DNA of 64,000 bases, taken from NCBI GenBank assembly GCA_018815245.1, contig JAHIXK010000011.1:372001-436000 (forward strand). The letters are read 5' to 3'. The number at the start of each line of letters is the position of its first letter. Within the stretch, counting starts at the first letter, position 1. The position numbers were made by a program, and so were the translations under genes. The notes under the pieces were generated by a model. That model was not told where the DNA came from, did no database searches, and saw only the letters and a program-made list of their open reading frames with translations. This DNA comes from Gammaproteobacteria bacterium. Its GTDB lineage: Bacteria > Pseudomonadota > Gammaproteobacteria > Burkholderiales > Burkholderiaceae_B. Shown in pieces: positions 18,499 through 25,388 of this stretch.

Positions 18499-19152
18499 AT
18501 GCTTAGCACAATCAAATACCCAGTCAGCCTGTTGTTGGTCACCATGTTGGGTGTCTCATTGGCTGGATGCGCCAACACGGAAAACCAGTCTGCGGCTGCA
18601 GAACCAAGCAATGAAGAAATTCATCAGCTTTTGCTGGCTTCTTTCAAAACGAAAGGCCAGGCCAAACTGGAGCGCGTGAACCAAACCGAACTGCAAAAAG
18701 CCTGTTCCGTGGCTGAAACCGCAGCGGGTGGTTTGCCCGATGCGAAACGTACCGAGCTTCAAAATGCTGCTTTGGCAGCCGTTAAATATCCAGCCGATGG
18801 CAAGTACCTGGGCGACTGGAAGGCAGGCGAAAAACTTGCACAAAGCGGCAAGGGTTTCCAGTTCAATGACAAGGAAGGCAGCACCGCAGGTGGTAACTGC
18901 TACGCCTGCCATCAACTGGCACCACAGGAACTGGCCTATGGAAACATTGGTCCCTCCCTGTACCAGTACGGCAAACTGCGGGGCAATTCCGAAGAAATCA
19001 TGAAGTACACCTGGGCCAAAATCTGGAACTCGCATGCGTACAACGCATGTTCCAACATGCCACGGTTCGGTGCAGAGGGTATTTTGACCGAGACCCAGTT
19101 GAAAGATGTAATGGCGTTGTTGATGTCGCCTGAATCGCCTGTCAACAAGTAA
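18499..19152 (+). CDS. soxX: Sulfur oxidation c-type cytochrome SoxX, lipoprotein form
   Basis: The small cytochrome partner of SoxA, 217 residues. The haem site is CYACH (Cys134-His138) and Met187 in SNMPRFG is the expected distal ligand; GNIGPSLYQYG is a family segment. The N-terminus is a lipoprotein signal with lipobox SLAGC (Cys24), so the SoxXA complex is probably tethered to a membrane, unlike the soluble SoxX of Paracoccus. About 60 extra residues separate the lipid anchor from the cytochrome domain. An AAGGAG precedes ATG 18499. Confidence 0.94.
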   Translation: MLSTIKYPVSLLLVTMLGVSLAGCANTENQSAAAEPSNEEIHQLLLASFKTKGQAKLERVNQTELQKACSVAETAAGGLPDAKRTELQNAALAAVKYPADGKYLGDWKAGEKLAQSGKGFQFNDKEGSTAGGNCYACHQLAPQELAYGNIGPSLYQYGKLRGNSEEIMKYTWAKIWNSHAYNACSNMPRFGAEGILTETQLKDVMALLMSPESPVNK

Positions 19153-19172
19153 TTTAATCCGTTCGTTCCATG

Positions 19173-19198
19173 TCCTGTGCGCAGCAAAGCGCACAGGA
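19173..19198 (+). promoter_or_regulatory. Perfect 10-bp hairpin between soxX and soxB
   Basis: TCCTGTGCGC (19173-19182) pairs fully with GCGCACAGGA (19189-19198) around the loop AGCAAA. No U-tract follows, so this is not a classical terminator; it may be an mRNA-stabilising or processing hairpin that sets soxB level apart from soxCDYZAX. Confidence 0.55.
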
Positions 19199-19227
19199 AC
19201 TAACTTTCAGAAAAGCGAAACAATCCA

Positions 19228-20955
19228 ATGCAGATGAATCGACGTGAATTCATGGGCATGCTGGCGGCCGCCTCTGCCGCGGGCATGGCAATCAACTCCC
19301 CACAGGTGCTGGCCGGTGGCAAACCTGAAAAGCTTTATGACCTAAAGCCTTTTGGCAATGCCAGCCTGCTGCACATGACCGATTGCCACGCGCAACTGGT
19401 GCCCATTTATTTTCGCGAACCGAATGTAAATCTGGGTGTGGCGTCGGCCTTGGGCAAAGCACCGCACCTGGTGGGCGAATCGCTGCTGAAAGCGTTCAAC
19501 ATCAAACCAGGCACTGCGCAGGCCCATGCTTTCACCTATTTGAATTTTGAAGAAGCTGCCAAGCGCTACGGCAAGGTGGGTGGCTTTGCACACCTGGCCA
19601 CTTTGGTGAAAATGATGAAAGCCGATCGACCCGGCGCGCTGTTGCTGGACGGTGGCGACACCTGGCAAGGTTCAGCCACCAGCCTGTGGACCAATGCGCA
19701 AGACATGGTAGATGCCGCAAAAATGCTGGGAGTGGATGTAATGACCCTGCACTGGGAATGCACCTACGGCATGGACCGTGTGCTGGAAATTGCCGAGAAA
19801 GACTTCAAAGGCAAAATTGATATTGTTGCCCAGAACATCAAGACCGCTGACTTTGGCGATGCTGTGTTTCCAAGCCATGTAATGAAAACCATCAACGGCG
19901 CGAAAGTGGCCATTATTGGCCAAGCCTTTCCGTATACACCCATTGCCAACCCGCGTTACCAGGTGGCCGATTGGTCCTTCGGCATACAGGAAGAAAGCAT
20001 GCAGGAAGTGGTGGACGAAGTTCGCGGCAAGGGTGCGCAGGTTGTGGTGGTGCTTTCCCACAATGGCATGGACGTGGATTTGAAAATGGCCAGCCGTGTC
20101 AGCGGTATCGATTTCATTTTGGGCGGGCACACGCACGATGGAATTCCAAAGGCCATACCCGTCAAAAATTCGGCAGGCACCACGCACGTAACCAATGCAG
20201 GCAGCAACAGCAAGTTTCTCGGAGTGCTCGACATGGACATTCAGGGCGGCAAACTGCGCGACTTCAAATACCGCCTGTTGCCCGTGTTTTCCAACATGTT
20301 GCCTGCCGACCCCGACATGGAAAATTTTGTTGCCAATGTCCGCAAACCTTATATTGAAAAGCTGAGCGAACCATTGGCGGTCAGTGAAGGTTTGCTGTAT
20401 CGCCGCGGCAACTTCAACGGCAGTTGGGACCAGTTGATCGTGGATGCCCTGATGGACGTGAAGGACGCCGAAATTGCATTCTCACCAGGCTTTCGCTGGG
20501 GAACGAGCTTGCTGCCTGGCCAAACCATCACGCGCGAACATTTGATGGATCAAACCGCCATCACGTATCCCAACACCACCCTGACCGACATGAGTGGCGA
20601 ATTTATCAAGACAGTGTTGGAGGACGTGTGCGACAACCTGTTCAATCCTGATCCGTACTACCAACAAGGTGGCGACATGGTGCGCGTGGGCGGCCTTACG
20701 TACACCTGCAACCCCAACGGCAGTGCCGGCAAGCGCATTTCTGACATGCGGTTAAATGGCAAGCCCCTCGAAGCTTCAAAAACCTACAAGGTTGCCGGCT
20801 GGGCACCTGTGGCGGAAGAGGCGCGCAACAACGGTGAGCCGCCTATTTGGGATGTGGTTGAAACCTACCTGAAAGACAAAAAAACCATTGCCACCAAAGT
20901 GCCTTACACACCGAAACTGGTTGGAATGAACAAGAACCCCGGTTACGTGGTCTAA
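19228..20955 (+). CDS. soxB: Thiosulfohydrolase SoxB
   Basis: The dinuclear-manganese hydrolase, 575 residues, which releases sulfate from SoxY-Cys-thiosulfonate. It belongs to the 5'-nucleotidase fold: metal-binding motifs are LHMTDCHAQL near the start, LLDGGDTWQGS, VVVLSHNGMDVDL and FILGGHTHDGIPKA. A twin-arginine signal is visible (MNRREFMGMLAAASAAGMA). Length is normal. Start ATG 19228, with ATG 19234 equally possible; no strong ribosome site is visible, in contrast to the other sox genes. It follows the hairpin at 19173-19198. Confidence 0.96.
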   Translation: MQMNRREFMGMLAAASAAGMAINSPQVLAGGKPEKLYDLKPFGNASLLHMTDCHAQLVPIYFREPNVNLGVASALGKAPHLVGESLLKAFNIKPGTAQAHAFTYLNFEEAAKRYGKVGGFAHLATLVKMMKADRPGALLLDGGDTWQGSATSLWTNAQDMVDAAKMLGVDVMTLHWECTYGMDRVLEIAEKDFKGKIDIVAQNIKTADFGDAVFPSHVMKTINGAKVAIIGQAFPYTPIANPRYQVADWSFGIQEESMQEVVDEVRGKGAQVVVVLSHNGMDVDLKMASRVSGIDFILGGHTHDGIPKAIPVKNSAGTTHVTNAGSNSKFLGVLDMDIQGGKLRDFKYRLLPVFSNMLPADPDMENFVANVRKPYIEKLSEPLAVSEGLLYRRGNFNGSWDQLIVDALMDVKDAEIAFSPGFRWGTSLLPGQTITREHLMDQTAITYPNTTLTDMSGEFIKTVLEDVCDNLFNPDPYYQQGGDMVRVGGLTYTCNPNGSAGKRISDMRLNGKPLEASKTYKVAGWAPVAEEARNNGEPPIWDVVETYLKDKKTIATKVPYTPKLVGMNKNPGYVV

Positions 20956-20960
20956 GTTCC

Positions 20961-21404
20961 ATGAAAGCAATCTGGCTACTGTTTTTGTTGACCTGGTTTT
21001 CGCCCGCATTCGCTGCGGGTGGGGAGGCGCTTGATTTCCCCGTCAACCTGCAACAACAAAAGTCAGCGGCGGTGGTTATTTTGTTCTCCCTTCCCGATTG
21101 TGCGTACTGTGAAAAAGTAAGGCAACAATCGCTGCGCCACATTCACAAAGACCCCAATTACAAAGGCAAGGTGCGTGTGTATGAAATCGAGTTTTCCGAC
21201 GACCAACGCAGCTTTGTCTGGTTTGATGGGCAAACTTACACGGGGCAATCACTGGCCAAACCCTTGAATGTCAGGTTTTCACCGACCGTGATGGTATTCA
21301 ACGCGCAAGGGGCAGTGGCAGGCAAGCCATTGCTGGGCGCAAGCCTGCCTGAATTTTATGGTGCTTATCTGGACGATTTGATACGCAGTGCCTGGGCTAT
21401 GTAG
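20961..21404 (+). CDS. Periplasmic thioredoxin-like protein, SoxW-like
   Basis: A 147-residue thioredoxin-fold protein with a cleavable signal (residues 1-18, ending AFA). The redox motif is CAYC in LPDCAYCEKVRQQSL, and the cis-Pro loop is RFSPTVMVFNAQG. It starts five bases after the soxB stop, so it is in the sox operon. In other sox clusters, SoxW thioredoxins with SoxV/CcdA keep the SoxY Cys reduced; no soxV is present here. It is assigned SoxW-like by context and domain, not by a specific signature. Confidence 0.82.
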   Translation: MKAIWLLFLLTWFSPAFAAGGEALDFPVNLQQQKSAAVVILFSLPDCAYCEKVRQQSLRHIHKDPNYKGKVRVYEIEFSDDQRSFVWFDGQTYTGQSLAKPLNVRFSPTVMVFNAQGAVAGKPLLGASLPEFYGAYLDDLIRSAWAM

Positions 21405-21423
21405 AAGCCTGACCAACAGGGGC

Positions 21424-22848
21424 TTAATCGTCGTTTTCGGGTTTGTCGTTTTGAGTACTCTTAAACGTTGCAATCGCGGAGCGAATTCGATCAAGCATGG
21501 CTTTGGAAGGCTTGTGTTTTGTAATCTGGCTGGCCAGTTCGTAGCCTTTGTTGTCCATGTCCACTGCAAAACACAATTCAAGAAGACTGGTTAACGTGTC
21601 TGGCCCCAGCGCAGGAAGTGTTTCGGTATTGCTTTTAAAAAAATCTGCCAGTTTGTCAGCGGCTTTTGCTCCGCGACCGTCTGCAATTTCTTTTTGAATC
21701 GCCATCATGGCGCGCGCCAGATCAAGCTCGCTTGAATTCACAGTGCTGCGCATTTTTGCAGTCAGTTTTTCTGCTTCTTCATGCTTGCCTTCCCGCACAT
21801 AAATTTTCGACAGTTGCAGATAATCGTGAATTTGTGAAAGCGACGTATTTCTCGACCGGTCAATAACCTTGGTCAGGTAATTCTTGGATCGTGTGTTGTC
21901 GCCAACCCGCACAGCGAGGTCTGCAAGCTTGCGCAAACGTGTGGTTGAAGCCAAGGCTTTCGCACCCATTTTTTCCAGAATTTCCAACGCTTCTTCGGGC
22001 TTGTTTTGTTCCCACAGCACATCGGCGAACAAATCACAGGCCGCCAGGTATTCCGGGTTGGTTTTCACCACATCGGCCAATAACTCATTCGCTTCCTCGA
22101 ACTTCTTTTTTTCCAAATTCACTTTGGCCAGCAAGAGCTGCATCCAGGGCTTGGGTGATCGATCCAGCTTATCAATCAATTCCTGTTCGGTTTTGTCGTA
22201 TTGCCCTGACCAGAAAAAAGACTCAATCCGCATTCGTTCCAGTTCATTGAGGTACTGGGGAAAATGGGCCTCAAGCTCTTCACATATCCCGGGCACATCG
22301 GAGTATTTTCCGTCGAACATTGCCTCGTAGACGGTGGCCAAACGCGCCTTGCGGTTAAACACCCGCACAACCCGATCTGACAAGGTCGAGGCGGTAAACG
22401 GCTTGATCAGGTAATCATCGGGTTCGAACTCGGCCACAGCCACCACATTGCCGTAACTTCGTTCGCCGGTCACCATCATGAATGCGGTGGACCAGGCCAG
22501 TTTCTTGTTAACCCGCAGATCTTCCAGCAATTGCTGCCCATTGCGGTCGCCCTCAAGCTGGTATTCGCACACAAGCAGTGCAAATTCCCGGGAAGCCAAG
22601 TGTTGTTCTACTTCGGACACCGAGCTGGCGAAAATCACGGTTTTCGCACCCAGTTGAGAAAGCTGGTCTTGCAAGGCACGGCGCGTTGCCAGTGCCGAAT
22701 CGACCACCAATGCGGTTTTACCTTTCAGCGGGGTCATGTCTTTGACTGCCTGCTTCATGCGGTCTGCTTGGGCTGGAAGGCCATTTGGCTCCGTTTCAAT
22801 GCGCGTGGCCTGTAATTCAATCGGGCTCATAAATTTATGCTGGGTCAT
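21424..22848 (-). CDS. Response-regulator-like protein with TPR repeats, degenerate receiver
   Basis: A 474-residue cytoplasmic protein. Residues about 44-165 form a CheY-like receiver: TALVVDSALATRRAL, LLVCEYQLEGDRNGQQLL, AFMMVTGERSYGN and DDYLIKPFTAS. The usual phospho-acceptor Asp is replaced by Glu (CEYQL where CDYQL is expected) and the second Asp of the acidic pair is Ser, while Thr and Lys are kept. It may thus be locked or phosphorylation-independent. Residues about 190-470 are tetratricopeptide-like helical hairpins (KKKFEEANELLADVV, NKPEEALEILEKMGA, EGKHEEAEKLTAKM). No DNA-binding or enzymatic domain. Convergent with the thioredoxin gene. Confidence 0.85.
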   Translation of the reverse strand: MTQHKFMSPIELQATRIETEPNGLPAQADRMKQAVKDMTPLKGKTALVVDSALATRRALQDQLSQLGAKTVIFASSVSEVEQHLASREFALLVCEYQLEGDRNGQQLLEDLRVNKKLAWSTAFMMVTGERSYGNVVAVAEFEPDDYLIKPFTASTLSDRVVRVFNRKARLATVYEAMFDGKYSDVPGICEELEAHFPQYLNELERMRIESFFWSGQYDKTEQELIDKLDRSPKPWMQLLLAKVNLEKKKFEEANELLADVVKTNPEYLAACDLFADVLWEQNKPEEALEILEKMGAKALASTTRLRKLADLAVRVGDNTRSKNYLTKVIDRSRNTSLSQIHDYLQLSKIYVREGKHEEAEKLTAKMRSTVNSSELDLARAMMAIQKEIADGRGAKAADKLADFFKSNTETLPALGPDTLTSLLELCFAVDMDNKGYELASQITKHKPSKAMLDRIRSAIATFKSTQNDKPENDD

Positions 22849-23090
22849 GGATGGTGATCATTTATTTTCCGCGGTTCCAGTTATTTTGTTGCCTCCATAT
22901 AAAGGGTGTTTTGGGCTCATTCCTCTGGTTTGGTCGCTTAAATAGAATACGGCTTCTATTAACAAGTGTTTACTTTTCTTGGACAGGCTAATTTTTCATG
23001 GTTTAATAAGAAGCATTAATCTTGTTGTTCAAAGGTCAAATCCAAATATTGACCAGACAAGGTATAAAAGAAAAATACACGGAGACATCA

Positions 23091-24128
23091 ATGATCAAAG
23101 CGGGCGTATGGCGCATGGCAGCCATCTCGGGAGTTATTGCGGCATCAACCTTCGCAGCAGGCTGCGCAAGTATCGAAAGAGGGGCCACTAACTTGGCCAT
23201 CAACCTGATTGAACGCCGCATTATTCCCCCCCAGCTTGAAATTGCAGACGTAGACATGGCCTGCCGGTTTGCCACAGGCAATTATCCCCTGATCTCTGGC
23301 GGAACCCGTGCTTTCGGCGGTGATCCCCAATTGCTTGAATCCCTTCTGCTTGTTTCATCTGCAGCCTGCTCCGAACAACGCGCGGTGGAAGAAGAATTGC
23401 GTTACCTGCGTGCCGCCAAGCAAAACAACATCGAAGAAGCCCAAGACGCGCGAATTGGCCAAAAGCGCTTGCTTGAAATTACCGCCCGCCGCCAATTGGG
23501 TGCCTTTGAAGCCATGCGCAACAAGTTGCAGGACAAATACGACTTTGAGTACGGCGAAGGCTGCCCGGAATTCACTCGTGATTTTGATGAACTGGTTTAC
23601 CTGCTAGGTACTGTGGCGGGTCTTCAGGCTGTGGTGAATGACATTGCGTCCCAGCAAATGGTGGGTGTTCCCACCGACATTGCTCCGAAATCCGAACGTG
23701 CGCTCACTTGCATTTCAAATGCCAAGTGGTGGGGTGCCCCAAATGCCGCGCGCGCCGTGGTGTGGAGCATTTTACCTGGCGCGTCTGAAGGAAAAGACGT
23801 GTGGGGCACCTTCAACTTGTCCATGCTGATCGGTGAGCGCCAGGGCGTCCGCCTTTCCCACGTGATGTATGGTTTGTCTGCGCTGGCTGTGGGCGATACA
23901 ACACGATTCCGCGATGCAACCAAGCGGTTCGCGAATGTAAAAGACTACAAGCCAAGCGAGCAATACGCCTTGGTTGAAGGAATTTCCGTTGCTGTGATGA
24001 CCAACCTTTCCGACCGTTACTGGACAGAAAATGTAGGCACTCGAACCCCTGTGGGCAGCATGGGAAAATATTGGGATGAAGAAGCCGCGATGCCTGAAGG
24101 CATGAACGTGGACGATCTGTTGAACTAA
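23091..24128 (+). CDS. Lipoprotein encoded with a TRAP transporter (possibly TatT-like)
   Basis: A secreted lipoprotein of about 345 residues: signal peptide with lipobox FAAGC, then an all-helical protein (EEELRYLRAAKQNNIEEAQDAR, RRQLGAFEAMRNKLQDKY). GGAGACATCA precedes ATG 23091; longer upstream starts are less likely. It is the first gene of an operon with a solute-binding protein and TRAP permease. Helical TatT lipoproteins are known partners of some TRAP systems and bind the substrate protein, and this protein is a good positional candidate, but I do not see a diagnostic motif. Conserved Cys residues (DMACRF, SSAACSEQ, EGCPEF, LTCISN) may form disulfides. Confidence 0.6.
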   Translation: MIKAGVWRMAAISGVIAASTFAAGCASIERGATNLAINLIERRIIPPQLEIADVDMACRFATGNYPLISGGTRAFGGDPQLLESLLLVSSAACSEQRAVEEELRYLRAAKQNNIEEAQDARIGQKRLLEITARRQLGAFEAMRNKLQDKYDFEYGEGCPEFTRDFDELVYLLGTVAGLQAVVNDIASQQMVGVPTDIAPKSERALTCISNAKWWGAPNAARAVVWSILPGASEGKDVWGTFNLSMLIGERQGVRLSHVMYGLSALAVGDTTRFRDATKRFANVKDYKPSEQYALVEGISVAVMTNLSDRYWTENVGTRTPVGSMGKYWDEEAAMPEGMNVDDLLN

Positions 24129-24210
24129 GTTTTTGCAAACAACAGGCCAGGTGCAACCTCTAGCAAACGCATTTGGGCAGCAAAAACACAATCGTGGGAG
24201 ACCAGAGACA

Positions 24211-25251
24211 ATGAAATTGAAAATCAGAGCAATTACCGCAGGCCTTGGCTTGGCCTTGATGGCATCTGCCTCACCGGCTTTGGCCAAACAGAAAGTGTGC
24301 GTATTCGACATCCTGGGTGCAGGTGGCGACGTGTTCAACCTGAGCAAGGATTACGTACTGGCCGCCAAGGGCTTTGGTGCTGACCTGGAGCTTGAAGCAT
24401 TCACGGACGAAAAAATTGCCTCCGAGAACTTCAAGACTGGTCAGTGCGACATACTGGTTGCAACCTCCTTTCGCACGCGTGCCTACAATTCCGTGGCGGG
24501 CTCAATAGACGCCCTTGGTGCTGCATCCGTTGTGAAAGACGGCAAGGTAGACATGCCGTTGAGCTACGAAGTGGTCAAGCGCACAATCCAGTTGTTCGCA
24601 GGCCCCAAGGCGGATGTCTTGATGACCCAAGGCAACTACCAGGTGGCAGGTATCTTCCCGTTCGGTGCTGCGTACCTGTACGTGAAAAGCCGCGACATCA
24701 ATTCAGTTGAAAAACTGGCCGGCAAAAAAATTGCCTCATTTGACTACGATTCCGCCCAGAAAGAAATGATCTCAAAAGTAGGGGCCTCCCCTGTGTCTGC
24801 TGACATTTCCAACTTTGGCGCCAAGTTCAACAACGGTTCTGTGGACATTATTGCCGCGCCTGCCGCAGCCTACAAACCTTTGGAGCTGTACAAGGGCTTG
24901 GGCACCGCGGGTGCCATTGTTCGTTTCCCCGTGGCCGTGTTGACTTATCAACTAATCGCCAACAAAAGCAAATTTCCCGAAGGTTTTGCACAAAAATCGC
25001 GCGATTACTGGTCCAGGAAATTTCCCGCCGGCATGCAGATCATCAACAATGCTGAAAAAGGCATTCCAAACGGCGCATGGATGGACATTCCAGCTGCCGA
25101 TTCTGTGAAATACACAATTTTGCTGCGTGAATCACGTGTAAGCCTTGCCAAGGGTGGATCTTACGATCCCAAAGCGCTTAACATCATGAAGCAAATCCGT
25201 TGTAGCGTGAACCGCGCAGACTCCGAGTGCTCAACAAAAACTGAACTGTAA
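24211..25251 (+). CDS. Periplasmic solute-binding protein of a TRAP-type system
   Basis: A 346-residue exported protein; signal peptide residues 1-25 ending in ALA. The mature part has alternating strands and helices of a type II binding protein, such as KVCVFDILGAGGDVFNLSKD, GQCDILVATSFRTRAYN, KKIASFDYDSAQKEMISKVG and VDIIAAPAAAYKPLEL. It resembles the family annotated as putative solute-binding proteins beside unusual TRAP permeases rather than classical DctP. GGGAG lies before ATG 24211. The gene is followed by an intrinsic terminator at 25301, so the abundant binding protein can be made in excess over the permease. Ligand unknown. Confidence 0.75.
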   Translation: MKLKIRAITAGLGLALMASASPALAKQKVCVFDILGAGGDVFNLSKDYVLAAKGFGADLELEAFTDEKIASENFKTGQCDILVATSFRTRAYNSVAGSIDALGAASVVKDGKVDMPLSYEVVKRTIQLFAGPKADVLMTQGNYQVAGIFPFGAAYLYVKSRDINSVEKLAGKKIASFDYDSAQKEMISKVGASPVSADISNFGAKFNNGSVDIIAAPAAAYKPLELYKGLGTAGAIVRFPVAVLTYQLIANKSKFPEGFAQKSRDYWSRKFPAGMQIINNAEKGIPNGAWMDIPAADSVKYTILLRESRVSLAKGGSYDPKALNIMKQIRCSVNRADSECSTKTEL

Positions 25252-25300
25252 ACCCAGCAAGGCGAATACTATTTAATTCGCCGTCCGCCATGGCAGTGAA

Positions 25301-25326
25301 GGGGGCTCGATGTTGCCCCCCTTTTT
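25301..25326 (+). terminator. Intrinsic terminator after the binding-protein gene
   Basis: GGGGGC (25301-25306) pairs with GCCCCC (25315-25320) around an eight-base loop and is followed by CTTTTT. It lies inside the TRAP operon, 50 bases after the binding-protein stop, and likely reduces but does not abolish readthrough to the permease. Confidence 0.75.
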
Positions 25327-25388
25327 ATTACCTTTAAACAGCTATTTAGAGCAGTCAACTGTCAAGTTGACGCTGACAAGGATCCGTT

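Noticed and set aside
21405-21423. Bidirectional terminator between the thioredoxin and TPR regulator genes
   Set aside because: Only a five-base imperfect stem (AAGCC with GGCTT) lies between the stops, with no T-tract; too weak to call.
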